Position numbers and translations under genes: made by a program. Below, in pieces: positions 43,445 through 54,806 of a DNA stretch of 64,000 nucleotides. The notes beneath the pieces are model-generated. The model ran no database searches, was not told where the DNA came from, and saw only the letters and a list, made by a program, of their open reading frames with translations. This DNA comes from Dastarcus helophoroides (lineage: Eukaryota > Arthropoda > Insecta > Coleoptera > Bothrideridae). Each line of letters starts with the position of its first letter. Position 1 is the first letter of the stretch. Location of the stretch: positions 32,766,431-32,830,430 of the forward strand of contig CM053326.1 of assembly GCA_028583605.1 (NCBI GenBank). Reading direction: 5' to 3'.

Positions 43445-44690
43445 TTCGTACATGGCATATGTTATTCAAATCTGTAACTCAGCTATGGAAAAACATGGTG
43501 AGGCTAGGATTGTAAAATTGAATATCTCAAAGGCCTTCGACAAAGTCTGGCACCGATTTCTTCTCGCTAAATTAACATCTCATAGTCTTCCTCCTGGACT
43601 CTGTCATTTGATCTCCAGTTTTCTCGCTCGCAGATCTCTTCAGGTCGTCATTGATGGAATGTCATCCGAGACATTTGCGATTAATGCAAGGATGTCTCAG
43701 GGGTCTCTTCTGTCTTCTACTCTGTTTCTGTTACACATAAACGATCTCTTAGCTTTCACATTCAATCCCATATACAGCTAGTAGCCTGGTGTCATCTTTT
43801 TTCTTTGACAAATCATTATCCATCGCTGCTTCAGATCGACTAAGGAAACAGCAGATATAGATGATTAATAGGAATCTCGAAAGCATTCTAGAATAGGGTA
43901 AGAAAAATCTGGTCGACTTCAACGCATCAAAAACTCAGGCCGCGGTTTTCTCTAAGAAAACATCAAGGGATAATGCAACAAACATACTAATGGACGATAA
44001 AATCCTTCAAGTAGGATCTAGTCTATCTATCGTTAAAGCGAATGCGAGCATTAACTTCTCTTGGGACGATCATGGGCGTGCCATTGCCAAATTCGCCTCC
44101 CAGAATTTAGGCTTTTTTTTTAGAGCTCAAAAGTACTTGACATCTTATCAGCTACTCACACTATACAAGGCTTAAGTTAGGCCAACACTAGAATACTGTT
44201 CTCATGATTGAAGTTCAGCCTCAAAGCACTCTCTAGCTCTTTTGAAGTTAATTCAAAGAAAAGTTAATGACGAGAGTTTGACCGATTCCCTCGAAACACT
44301 AGAGCACAGGCGGATGGTTGGTGACTTATCTTTTTTCTACAAGTACTATCTGGAAACTGTGCTCAAAATTACTTTCATGGGAAATATTCACAGGAACTAA
44401 TGGAGTTGATCCTTCCAAGGGCTAGATTTTAGAGGCATGCAAGACACTCGGAGACAGCAAATTCCTATGCGGTCAGCTTGAAACAGTGAGGACTTCTGTC
44501 TATGAAGCCTCTTTTTTCTATAGAATTTCCAAGCTACGGAACGTTACAGAAAGAAATTTTTCCCAACCTATTCTTATTAAAGAAAGCAGCTCATCGCCAT
44601 CTATCCTTGTTTTCGCATCCTACTCGAAGTGCTTTGAAGGTACAATGTGGTTGCCCTTTGCAAGTGGACTAAACTAAAAGAAAAACATGA
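43445..44690 (+). pseudogene. CR1/jockey-type LINE (family A, copy 3), 5'-truncated
   Basis: Begins inside the RT palm: YVIQICNSAMEKHGEARIV, LNISKAFDKVWHRFLLAKL, LQVVIDGMSSETFAINARMS, QGSLLSSTLFLLHINDLL. The YADD box region is lost at a stop (NPIYS*). Then ASINFSWDDHGRAIAKFASQ, FFRAQKYLTSYQLLTLYKA and VRTSVYEASFFYRISKLRN, in changed frames, reach the 3' end AGTGGACTAAACTAAAAG. Same family as the minus-strand copies at 17.5 and 22-24.9 kb. Several stops and frameshifts. Confidence 0.8.
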
Positions 44691-44699
44691 TATGATTGT

Positions 44700-44880
44700 G
44701 TTCCATATCCATAACTCGAGTCTCTCCAGAAACTGGAGCACAAGTAAATGGTTAATGTCTTGCCTCTTCTACAATTCTTTCACGAAAGATGTTTGCAAAA
44801 GCTGATTGCCCTATCCCCCAAGAGAAATATTCTTAAGATATGCAAGATGCGATAAATACGTTCCTAAGACGTATCACAAA
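44700..44880 (+). pseudogene. Second LINE C-terminal fragment, low confidence
   Basis: LEHK-MVNVLPLLQFF and KLIALSPKRNIL, read through a stop, resemble the LEHRRMVGDL... segment of family A. It is likely another short 3' piece next to copy 3. Confidence 0.35.
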
Positions 44881-44894
44881 ATTTGAGTTTTTCT

Positions 44895-45260
44895 GATATA
44901 CAGGGTGACAATTTGAAAACTACTAATCAGGAATACCTTTCAGACAAAAGTTAGTGTCGAGAAGATCTGAATACATATCGGGGGATTGAAGGGGGAATCA
45001 CAATGAAATACTCACCTTGCTTCACCCCTTAGGGGCTAGCCACTTCAACTTATTTTTTTAAAATACGAACCTACCTTATATTTATTAAGTTTATTTAGCA
45101 TTTCTGCGACCCCGATTGAAAATATTTAAATTTTTAGGAAAATGCATCTTACATCTATAAATGTTTGAAAATATTTATAAGTTGCATTGCAAGGGTCGCA
45201 GAAATGCTAAATAAAATTATTAAACATAATGTTTCCGACCAATAAGAATCCACCCTGAAC
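44895..45260. repeat. Inverted-repeat MITE block
   Basis: TTTATTTAGCATTTCTGCGAC (45089 area) and GTCGCAGAAATGCTAAATAA (45199 area) are inverted arms of about 35 bp around an 80-bp loop. The right flank AACATAATGTTTCCGACCAA matches the dispersed block at 618-716. ATACAGGGTGACAATTTGAA at 44899 looks like another Tc1/mariner-type tip. Confidence 0.5.
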
Positions 45261-45295
45261 AACGAACCTACCTTGTTTGGCACATCGTTGGAATA

Positions 45296-47131
45296 CAGTT
45301 TTTTTTTTCGGAAATATGCTTGGATACGTCGATTAATATTTTAATTTGCGCTCTTTTTGATGTAGGAAAATTTTATACAGAATGTCTCAAATTTAAGATA
45401 TGACGCCATCAACAGTTTTTTTAAATGGCAACCCTATTTGTTTGACTATTTTTAAAGAGCATATCAAGTTACATATGCGTATCAAATTTCAATTTTGTAT
45501 TCCTTGTCATTTAAAAGATATTTACTTTAATAACTAATTCGAAGAATCAAGAAATCTGATTCAATTCAATACAATTTTCATAGAGTTTAAAAATCGCGTA
45601 TCAGAAGTATTCGTTTGACATTTTTTGTCAAACTGAGTTGACGTCTTATCACAATCTTATAAAAAAGTTAATAAAAACAATTAAGAGAAGTAGCATCGTA
45701 TTGATCGATTAGTTTGTCGTTTGGTGAGAAACACCATTTATTAAAACATTGACCAAAATACCGTACCTAACTGAAACCCGCAAGATTGAAATCTTAATAA
45801 TAATTGGATGCGGAGGTAGAACAAGAACACAAAATAAATTTATTCGTTTATTCAGAGAGAAGTATCCCGATTTACTACACATATCGCAAAGTACCGTAAG
45901 CAAGATTGAAAAACAGTTTCTGGAAAATGGGCATTTAAGAAAAACAAGTAATCCCCGTCAGAATACACTCAATGAAGATGTCAAAATTAATGTACTTCTC
46001 CCTGTCCAAGAAAATCCTCATGTCCCCACTAGTCAGATAGGTAGGGAACTTGAAATTAGCCAGTCTTCAGTTGCAAGAATTCCCAAAATGCAAAAATTTT
46101 ATCCTTATAAAATAACAATCCTTCATGAACTCTTAGAAAATGATCCGGATAGAAGATTCCAGTTTTGAGAACAAATGATGAATCTACTGGACAAATGTTT
46201 AAGGCATAAAAAATGTCCTGTTTTCAGATGAATCAACGTTTATGTCAAATGGCGAGCTAAATCATCAAAATTGTCGTTACTGAGCAGACAATAACTTACA
46301 CTGGATGAAGCAAGGCCACACTCAACATCCCGAAAAAGTCAGTCTTTGGGCAGGGGTTGTTGGTGATCGAGTTATAGGACCAATTTTCTTTCAAGGAAAT
46401 CTTAATGGAACAGAATACTTAGAATTTTTGCAGGAAGAGCTAATTTTTGATTTCGCTATTTTGTTTCCTGATCCGGTCGAAGCTGATGTCTCAAATCTCT
46501 CAAATATCTGGATTCAACAAGACGGTGCCCCTCCTCATTTTGCAAGACCTGTCCATGAGTATCTGGATGATGTATTTCCAGGCAGATGGACTGGTAGAAG
46601 AGGACCATTTGAATGGCCATCCAGGTCTACGGACTTATCACCTATGAACTACTTCTTATGGGGATATTTGAAGAGCAAATTTTTTAAACCAAACCTGCAA
46701 ATATTGAGGAGTTGAAAGGACGAATAAGACAGAAGTGTAGACTAATTTCTCCCGAAGTAATTATAAATCTTCAAAACGAGTTTTAGTTCCGTTTATGGTA
46801 TTGTCAGTTAGTAAATGGACAAGGTTTTGGACATTTATTAAAGACAGTATTGAGTTTAATCAGATTGCTTGATTTTTTAAATTAATTAATATTTGTTAAA
46901 TATCTTTTAAATGACAAGAAATAAAAAATTGAAATTTGGTACACATGTGTAACTTATTATATCCTTTAAGAATAGTCAAGAAAAATATAGAGTTGCCATT
47001 CAAAAAAATTGTCGAAGACGTCATATCTTAAATTTGGGACATTCTGTATAAAATTTTCCTACATCAGAAAGAGCGCAAATTAAAACATTAATCGACGTCT
47101 TCAAACATATTTCCGAAAAAAAACTTTCCCT
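45296..47131 (+). mobile_element. DD41D-type Tc1/mariner element with long inverted repeats
   Basis: Inverted repeats of about 230 bp: the left AGTTTTTTTTTTCGGAAATA...TGTCATTTAAAAGATATTTA (to about 45527) is mirrored by 46894-47125. Shared internal words are AATTTGCGCTCTTT, GATGTAGGAAAATTTTATAC and CAAATTTAAGATATGACG. The arms are diverged by perhaps 10-15% by eye, so the insertion is old. The transposase pseudogene lies between them. Exact tips and the TA duplication are uncertain, because the left end seems to lack the GGGAA seen at the right. Confidence 0.8.
45749..46836 (+). pseudogene. DD41D Tc1/mariner transposase (broken)
   Basis: An N-terminal helix-turn-helix pair (LFREKYPDLLHISQSTVSKI; TSQIGRELEISQSSVARIPK) is followed by the first catalytic block FSDESTF, the WAGVVGDRVIGPIFFQGNLN segment, the second block WIQQDGAPPHF and the third block STDLSPMNYFLWGYLKSKFF. 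I count 41 residues between the Asp of QQDGAPP and the Asn of SPMN, so the spacing is DD41D but the third acidic residue is Asn. Lesions: TGA at 46166, a frameshift before FSDEST (46216), TGA where CRYW is expected (46275), and a frameshift near 46690 after which ANIEELKGRIRQKCRLISPE continues. The enzyme would cut and paste the element; this copy is dead. Confidence 0.8.
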
Positions 47132-47224
47132 GGTTTATTGAATTTATTCCAAGTTACAGACAAGCACTGCCTAATTAATAACTGCTCCCTTTTGCAGAGT
47201 TTTCCAGCATTTTAGGAGATAGCA

Positions 47225-47462
47225 GAAACATATTGCTGCTACTAAAGTCGAACGAGGAAAGCAGTGAGGCCGGAAGGCTTCAGTCACCTATTATTCTTAG
47301 AGTTGCGCCCGAGCACTCATTTCACCATGAAGGCTGAGCAGATCTGGGAACTAGAGCGTTTTCTAAATACGGGGGGTGGATGAAACCCCCCCATGGGAAT
47401 CTAACCCAGTTCTCTTAGATGGTGCTCTAACGCTTATGCCACTGGATCACGGTACCTACGAA
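47225..47462 (-). repeat. tRNA-derived SINE
   Basis: On minus it begins GTAGGTACCGTGATCCAGTG, with A-box-like sequence through GGCATAAGCGTTAGAGCACC and a B-box-like GGTTAGATTCCC (47408 area), about 60 bp apart. This is followed by a body (TGGTGAAATGAGTGCTCGGG, GGTGACTGAAGCCTTCCGGC). A tRNA-like head plus unrelated body fits a Pol III SINE. The B-box has GATTCCC with A for the usual C, and there is no convincing full cloverleaf. Confidence 0.6.
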
Positions 47463-48250
47463 ACTTTAACTTTTAGACGTTATTTTTAGTGAGTGTAAAT
47501 TATCTTCCAAACTTCGAACGCTTTTATAAGCAACAAACATGTAATAAAACAACATTTTATCTCAACTAATATTTGCACCTGTTTCATTAGCAGTAGTTTG
47601 TTTTATGTCGGATATTTAGCCAATTAGTTTTCATTAATTAGAATTTCCTCTTATTATCAAGAACAATTATCCAAATAAAAGAGTTTCGTTAGACAATACC
47701 ATTATAGTCGGGTGTGAAATATTAGTGATTGTAATATGCACAATCAGGCGTAGTTTCCATTAACAGTGTAATTCTAGAGAGTGCACAAGTTTCCAAACAC
47801 AAGTTTAATTATCCTATCAAATGAGAAAATATTACCCGCGCGACTCACGTTATAACAGAGCGTCAAATATTGCTGTAGCAGTACAATATACGTACGTAAC
47901 GTACATTTCGTATACGAGCATCAATTTTAGCGTAGTTTGCCACCGCATCTATGATATATTAAATAACTTGATGTCATTTTATGCATGTGTTCGCTGTTTT
48001 TTGGTCTCACGAGAACGAAATTGTGTTATAACTAAAACCAAATATTTTAATTATAACCAAACAAACCGACGAATGCGAAACTTGTTAAGATATATTTTGA
48101 ACCTGTTCGAATAACAGTTTCAGCCTGAAAAAATCCGTATCATCTTGTAAAAATGCAATTAATTGTTTCTCCCGAAATGTGAACTTTTTTCTCAACATAA
48201 AAGATTTAGCTTTTTAACATAAAAAATTCGAATTTTTTTTACGTTTTTGG
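47463..48250. other. AT-rich non-coding sequence
   Basis: The 97-codon ORF at 47821 has no recognisable family and no gene context. Last 120 bp are degenerate-tract-like. Confidence 0.35.
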
Positions 48251-49505
48251 TCACTCAATAAGTCCGTAGGATAAATAGGAAAAAAACAAAATTTGGACAA
48301 AACTCGATTTTATTATTCAACATAGTTGCCTTCGAGGGCGATACAACGAGTATAGCAATTTTTCAGCTTTTCGATACCACTTTTACAATACGATTCTCTT
48401 TCTCGTCAAAATAGGCCTCAGTTTCAGCGATTACTTCATCATTCGACTTAAATTTTTTTCCAACAAGCATTCTCTTGAGATCTGAAAACAGAAAAAAATC
48501 GCTGGGGGCTAAATCTGGAGAATGCGGTGGGTGGGTAAGCAATTCGAAGCTCAATTCATTCAATTTTGCCATCGTTTTCATCGATTTGTGACACGGTGCA
48601 TTGTCTTTGTGAAACAACACTTTTTTCTTTTGCAAATGCGACCGTTTCTTTGCGATTTCAGCCTTTAATCGATCCAAAAGTACACAGTAATAGTCGCTGT
48701 TGATGGTGGTTCCTTTTTGGAGATAGTTGATGAATATTAGTCCGTTCGCATCCCAAAATACAGAAGTCATCACCTTACCGGCCGACTGTTGCGTCTTTGC
48801 TCGCTTTGGATTCGGTTCTTTGACTGTTGTCCACTCAGCTGACTGTCTTTTGGATTCTGGTGTGTAATAGTGAAGCCATGTCTCATCCATTGTCACATAT
48901 GACGATAGAATTTCATTTTATTGCGGTTTAACAGCGCCAAACACACATCTGAAGCATTGATTCGTTGTTTTTTTGGTCGACTGTAAGCTCACACGGCACC
49001 CACTTTGCATACCCAAATGTTCGTGTAAAATGGTAAAAACACAACCACCTGATATATTTACAATGTTAGCTAGCTCGTGCACCTTGAATTTGAGATCGTT
49101 CATAACCAATTTGTGGATTTTTTTGATGTTTTCTGAAATAACAGCCTCATTTGGGCGTTCACTGCGCTCTGCATCATTTGTGCTGGTACGACCACGTTTA
49201 AATTCAGCAATCCACTTCTCTACTATTTGTCTCGATGGAGCAGAGTTCGGATAATGTTTATCAAGGCATTGTTTGGTTTCCACTTTTTCATCAAAAAGCA
49301 ATGCTTTATCAAAACTCGAAAATCACTTTTTTCAATTTTTTTTTCAATAACAAAAGTTGCTTTACACAAAATGCTATAACTCGCAATGGTCAGATTGCTG
49401 TCAAATTTATACACGTATCGTTTGAAGGTTAGGACTAAATAAAAATCATATGAAAAAAATTCTAATAAAGCCATCTATGTGTCATCCTATGGACTTCTTG
49501 AATGG
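48251..49505 (-). mobile_element. Mariner element, nearly complete
   Basis: Terminal inverted repeats TCACTCAATAAGTCCGTAGG (48251) and, as reverse complement at the right end, TCCATTCAAGAAGTCCATAG (ending 49505) enclose about 1.25 kb with one transposase pseudogene. Size and structure are those of a canonical mariner. Confidence 0.8.
48313..49336 (-). pseudogene. Mariner transposase, DD34D (few lesions)
   Basis: The order on minus is EKSDFRVLIKHCFLMKK (start codon ATT), frameshift, VETKQCLDKHYPNSAPSRQI, an HTH region with RGRTSTNDAERSERPNE and ELANIVNISGGCVFTILHEH, TAA at 48918, then VTMDETWLHYYTPESKRQSA with the first catalytic Asp, VFWDANGLIFINYL, KVLFHKDNAPCHKS with the second, and HSPDLAPSDFFLFSDLKRML with the third. 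Between DNAPCH and APSD I count 34 residues, so the DD34D triad is intact. A frameshift follows NRIVKVV; the other frame gives GIEKLKNCYTRCIALEGNYV and a stop at 48313. About 340 codons in all, the normal mariner length. Relatively young, but inactive. Confidence 0.85.
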
Positions 49506-49509
49506 ACTA

Positions 49510-50185
49510 TTATTTCGGTATTTACTAATTTTTTTTCCAAAATTCAAGTTTACCGACGATAGATTGGATTTTTTTTAAATCTTCGACTTTAAATTCAAAG
49601 TTTTGTGTATATTTGGAAATGGTAAGCTCTAAATGAAGTCACGGATTTAAATTCGAGAGGAAATTTAAAATGTTTGGGATTTAAGTTGAAAATCTGAAAA
49701 TAAACTTAAAATTTTAACATTTTTTTGTCACACAAATTAGGATTTTTTTCAAAATGTTTAGTTGCTTCTAAAAATTCTGAGTTAAAACCTGCAATTTTTT
49801 ATACGTTTTTAAATATTGTTTTCAACTCGGAATGTTTGTCTGATTTTATCGTGCTCTTTAAAATTTTTTTTTTGAAATTTTGAATTTCAATTCAAAATAT
49901 CAACCTAACTCTCGAAGATTAGTTTTTTAAATTGCTTCTCTTCCCCCCAAAAAACTAAAAATTTGATAAGAAATGTATTTTCATTTTCCATTTTTTGTCT
50001 TACTGTCGGCTTTCTTTTAACAGTTTTTAGTTTAAGAAAAATTTAAAATTACAAATTAATATTTCTAGTTAAATCTGGAATTCGTTTTATAAACTTCTAG
50101 TGTTTTCTGAAATGTTATTTCTCTTATTATTTGAAAATTCGAACTTCGTAGTTTATAATTGAAATCTGTTTCCTGGCAATTTTGG
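49510..50185. repeat. Degenerate C/T-skewed repeat tract
   Basis: TTTTTTTCAAAATGTTTAGT-style phrases; no coding signal. Confidence 0.55.
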
Positions 50186-52264
50186 GCTGCGCCACACTAT
50201 TCTTTGGCCGAAACTGACTGAAAGTAGTCGAAACCTTCGGTCGGTGTATACTTTTTTACATTTTCAAAATAATAGCAATAGCACGGAAGTAACCTTTCAA
50301 TGGCTCCTCATATAAAACATGTTAAATTTTGCAAAATATTATGTTTTTAACTTACCTGTTGATGGAATCAATTAAATTTCGAACATTCGGGTAATGTTTG
50401 AAGCTTTTTTTGCAAAGTTTGTTTTATAACGTTTTGGTTGTAATTTACCTAATGAGTTAAAAATAAAACAACACGTATAAAGAGGAGGATGTATTATTAT
50501 TTCCACATAATACATGTAAGGTGCCTATTTAAATATATCACAAATAACAGTCAATCTATTGTGCATTTATTTTTTTTTCTCGTGTGTTTTACATATAAGT
50601 ATAATGCTATATAACATTAGGTCGATTCTTAAAATGTCCAAATTAATTTATATTCATATACACGTATATTTTTATTTTCTTAATACTAGCATTCATTATA
50701 AAATGTATGTCGTATTACAGACATAAAAAAAAATGTTAAGTAATTTCATTATCAGATAAAAATATTTTTCTTTTAGCGCAACATCATTTTACACCTAATT
50801 GATGATGGTGGCCTAAACGGACAATTAAAATTATGTAGGTAAATAAATTAGGCCAGCTGCTTTAAAAAATTTTCTTTGGAAACAAACCTTTGAAAATAAA
50901 ATGAATTGATATGATCTATATTGCTTCCAATATTAAAATAATCTAATTATTGCTAATTTGATATAAAAATTTTGCGCATATGAAAATTACATTCTTTTTA
51001 ATAGCTTTATTCAAGAGATACCCTTAATCATTAAAAAGAAATGCCTGTTAATGATTTTTTAGATGTGTTAATATTTACGACGCAGGTAACCTCAAAATGG
51101 CAATTTTATAGTTTTCTTTATATAGCTCTCCTAAAAATGTAATTTAAAATATATAGTTAGTATTTATCTAGTATTCAATTGAATTCAAGTAATTGAAATG
51201 TACAAAAACTCTTAACTAATATTAAGTCATCATTTGGCCCAACAAGTACCTAAATATTCACGCGTTGACTCACTCAGTGTTGAGGTAAGTCTGTTAATTA
51301 TATTTAAATATTGAGCGTTATTAAAAATATTGTTGCTAATAATGCATGATGCAAATTTTATCTATATTAATTAAAAATCTCGTTAGTTGCTATAAACTGA
51401 AAAAGTACTAAGTGTTCTGTTCCATCCAATTAATAAATGATATTTTGCTTTTATTGCCACATTATTTTAAAATAACCAAGCACTTTATTCAAACTTGTAA
51501 TATTTTATTTTAGGAATTACTAATTTTGCAAGCAGTGATATTAGAATCTGCACGATGGGCTAGAAAAAATGTCCACATTTTATTTTCTTTGCTAGTGTTA
51601 CTATCAGAGGGTAGTTTTTTAATAAAAATTTTACCAAATATACAATAAGATATGAGGCTTAAGATAATCAAGTCAAAAGTATCGCAGTTACATTCAGTTT
51701 TTACATAGGTTGTTTTAAAAGTATGTGTCACTTTGAGTGTTTCCCAAAAAAACTTAAGTATTTACATAAAACTAACTTAGTTATGCATTACAAAGCCTAA
51801 CATTTTCTGAGTATAAGATTTCTTCACTTTTTTAAATACTCAGATTTTTGCCAGTTTTTTCACGAAATGTAAAAAAAAGTACTGGAAGGAGCCTCATTTT
51901 GTGAACAGGCAATAGCGGACTTTAAAAACAATAAGTAACATGAATAACTGTCAAACAATTGTTATATTGTTTCGTTAAAATTGATCTGAATATGGTAATA
52001 GGTCCCTTTATACTTTCAGTCTTTTCGCACGCGGTTTTGTCGCAAAGCGCTAATCCCAAAAGGTGGGCAAAAATCGTGTTCCCAACGATCTTTTGCCTTA
52101 AGTCAGTCCTGTAGGATTTTAACACATTCTTTTTCCAAGGAACAATTTTGAATTTAAATTGACATTTTTTCGCGCGCAATTTGAACAGCGCGCGCTAAAC
52201 CAAACCCTCGGGAAAGAGTGTAAGTGTAAAGGTCAATGATGATATTTTCAGAGGGTGAGGGTAA
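50186..52264. other. AT-rich sequence, nothing recognised
   Basis: About 2 kb without repeat vocabulary, ORFs of interest or RNA genes. Small ORFs at 51510-52336 lack support. Confidence 0.35.
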
Positions 52265-52610
52265 TAAAAGTTTAACGAAAGCACTGGTGGATGAAAAACA
52301 AATTCGATCAAAAAAAATTGTCAAAGAACTTCCCAATAAAACTGGTGTATAAGATATCTATCCCGGTTGTTAGAAAAACTAAACGAAACGTTGGAGATTA
52401 CCGGATAAAGAAAAAGAAGTGGACGACCAAAATCTATAAGAGGGGAAGGGAATATCGAAATTGTACAGCAAAATGTGCGAAGTCCAGTTAATTTATCAGA
52501 CTCTGGAAAAAATTCAAAAAATATTGAAAAAAAGTTTGACATTGAAAGATTATCCGTTAAACGTATTATTAGGTGTGGTCTGTAATTGAAAGCATTTAAA
52601 AGGCTTAGCT
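52265..52610 (+). pseudogene. Possible Tc1/mariner-type transposase N-terminal fragment
   Basis: In changing frames the text reads ALVDEKQIRSKKIVKELPNK, then SGKNSKKILKKSLTLKDYPL and KAFKRLS. This resembles the HTH stretch of Tc1/mariner-like transposases (NPRRS...LA...S..TVRRIV...LK.YK). It has many lesions. A low-confidence assignment. Confidence 0.3.
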
Positions 52611-53195
52611 AAATTTCCAGTAAAATGTTATTTTGACTTCACTAAAATGGTCATAAGGTTAAGTAGAATCTGAGTTTCAAAAAATAAAAAAAAGTTACAC
52701 TCAGAAAATGTTAGTATTTTTATTACATGACTAAATTGTGTTTATACAAATTCTAAATTTTTTGGAAACACTCATAATGACAAATATCTTCAAAACACCC
52801 TATATAAAAATTGATTGTAGTTGCAATTCACTTGACTTGATTGCTTAAAAGCTTATACATTACACTTTCGTTGTCTTAGATCTGTGTGTTTTTTGCCCTC
52901 TAAATCCAAAAATAATCTCAGGTCTTGTCCATCACATCAACTGTTTAATCTACAGGATACCCCCTCTTTGTCTCAAAAGTTATAAACAATGTGCATGTAA
53001 AAGAAAAATAGAGGTTAAAGTTACCAAGTATACTGTTCACAAATATTGTTCTTGCAAAATGTGTTGATACAAATAGTATTTTTACACAGCTTTAAGAGTA
53101 AAATACAAGGTAAACATTCTCGGGTTTGTATAGATTTTTCTTGAATATTTAATGTGTGGACATTCTTGTCTGATTGATGCCCAAACAATAGTCAA
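52611..53195. other. AT-rich non-coding sequence
   Basis: Nothing recognised. Confidence 0.35.
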
Positions 53196-53330
53196 ACATA
53201 TAAGTTTACATTTACATTCCATCTACCTTGATATCTTGCCTTCGTGTCCTTCAAATCTTGGTGAAATTGCTTCTCACCCTGCTCATCATTGACTGGGCCA
53301 AAATTTTTGAGGAAGTCAGCAAAATGGCCA
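53196..53330 (-). pseudogene. Fragment with DEQGEKQFHQDLK...RYQGRWN motif
   Basis: The minus strand reads GHFADFLKNFGPVNDEQGEK, then QFHQDLKDTKARYQGRWNV. A very similar motif (EEQGERFHQDI...RYQGRW) occurs in many repeated, transposon-associated arthropod proteins. No further parts of the protein are found beside it, so this is a fragment of unknown element class. Confidence 0.5.
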
Positions 53331-53725
53331 AAAATGCAATTTGATACTTAAGGCTAATTGCAAGTAATTAAGCAATATGCAATTTTCCACGTGAACGACA
53401 ATTATCTAGGAAATTGGAGGAAATGTATGTATGGATATAACATAAATATTTATAATAAACGATGAATGAAACTTTTTTGTTTTTAATCCTACTTCCATGA
53501 TCCTTTAATAAGAGTGAACCCTTTTTTATGGCAGTATTTAATCCGTTTCTCTAATGCACACATTACAATTCTTTGAGCTTGCAAGTTGAACCAAATGATG
53601 CTATTACCTTCATTTTCACCACATCTACCAGTAGTTCATACAGCAACGACATATTTATATGAACTACTGCTAAATCGATATAATAAACTTTGGCCTCAAT
53701 AAACTTACAATTTCTTTGATTTACT
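53331..53725. other. Non-coding sequence next to the beat-like exon
   Basis: On minus this is the downstream flank (possible 3' UTR) of the exon below. No clear AATAAA close to the stop. Confidence 0.3.
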
Positions 53726-54055
53726 CTAATAAACAAAATTCATTCCTAAGCCCCACCTTACCACCGGAAAGACCAAAATGAGCAAATTCTTTGTGCTTCT
53801 GCTGGCTTGACTGCTGTACCAGTGCAGCTTTTGATTATTAATCACCTGTGCGTTGGATGCCCTTACAGGTACGGTATGTTTGGTAACTTGAGGCTCCGTG
53901 GGAACACCCGGTAAAGTGGATACGCATCGAAACTCTATGCTGTCCCCTCGGGAGTGCTTACGTTCGACTAGAAGACGGAGGGAGAGCGATCGCGAAACTA
54001 AGCCCATCTTATCAACTTCGGAACTTGTCATCTCCCCCACTGACTTTGAAGGAGC
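53726..54055 (-). CDS. Beaten-path (beat)-like Ig-domain exon
   Basis: On minus, TTCTTTTTCAG is followed by an open frame starting APSKSVGEMTSSEVDKMGLV, then SRSLSLRLLVERKHSRGDSI, EFRCVSTLPGVPTEPQVTKH and VINNQKLHWYSSQ. The L-x-L-R-xx-V...H...G-x-I-x-x-R-C pattern is that of the membrane-proximal Ig domain of insect Beat proteins, cell-surface or secreted Ig-family proteins that bind Side receptors in axon guidance. The frame runs on through NLLILVFPVVRWGLG, which could be a C-terminal hydrophobic or GPI-type tail, to TAG at 53726. Alternatively the exon ends earlier, at CCT|GTAAGG or CAG|GTGATT. Upstream exons would lie at higher coordinates; none was found within 10 kb. Balanced GC and intact frame contrast with the surroundings. 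Confidence 0.55.
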   Translation of the reverse strand, partial: APSKSVGEMTSSEVDKMGLVSRSLSLRLLVERKHSRGDSIEFRCVSTLPGVPTEPQVTKHTVPVRASNAQVINNQKLHWYSSQASRSTKNLLILVFPVVRWGLGMNFVY

Positions 54056-54299
54056 CTGAAAAAGAATCGCAATATAAGAAGATAATCATTTTTGGCACAG
54101 TGAGATTTAATAGCATCACTTTTGACGCTCTCACACTAATCGAGCGTATCCGAGGGTGTCTTTGTAAAAAATTAAATCGCAGATATTGGGAAAAATGCCA
54201 TTACTCATTTTGATGAAATTTGTTCTGTAGCAGATATTCATATTAATCATGGAAATATCGCATATTAAACAAAACAAAATTGCTAAATTATTGCTTTCA
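54056..54299. other. Intronic-type flank of the beat-like exon
   Basis: Upstream (on minus) of the exon acceptor; no other feature. Confidence 0.3.
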
Positions 54300-54640
54300 T
54301 GGAATCATTAAAAATTAAGTGTCTTTCAGGTTAAATCTTTATTGATAATTGTATTAACTTCATAATATTATAGTAACTTTATAATAACTTATGTTAGTAG
54401 CACATAATACATTAGTTGCAATTATAATACGTTAGTTACCTATCATAATACCCTAAATACAAATTTCATTTTAAAAGGTTGTTGATTTTTTATGTCATCG
54501 TTGTCAATCATACGATAAAGCTTTGAATACAGCTCGATTATTAGCGATTTAAACAATCTCGGACGTGGCCAGAAGACTCGGCTAACGCCTCGTCGCCTGG
54601 AAACATCCTTGATTATTATTAAAAATGGCACAAAAATCTC
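54300..54640. repeat. Dispersed repeat (copy 1 of two)
   Basis: GTAGCACATAATACATTAG, ACCTATCATAATACC, ACAAATTTCATTTTAAAAGG, ATACGATAAAGCTTTGAATA and GATTTAAACAATCTCGGACG all recur in the same order at 61684-61921. The last segment (CGTGGCCAGAAGACTCGGCT) is present only here. Unknown element class. Confidence 0.65.
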
Positions 54641-54806
54641 GTTAGATTAATTGCTATAAAATCATATAAACTTTCATTATGATACTCAAATTATTTACTA
54701 GTAAACTCTTATATTGTCTGACAACGAGACCATTCAAGCTGTTGAATAATTCCAAATAATTTAAAAGTTTATTACTAAATAATTGGAGAAGTCACTTTAT
54801 ACATAT

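Noticed and set aside
47330..47462. A functional tRNA gene on minus
   Set aside because: A- and B-box-like words are present, but the cloverleaf is not complete and a SINE body follows. Annotated as a SINE instead.
47821..48114. 97-codon plus-strand ORF
   Set aside because: No recognisable family, no promoter or splice context, and AT-rich surroundings.
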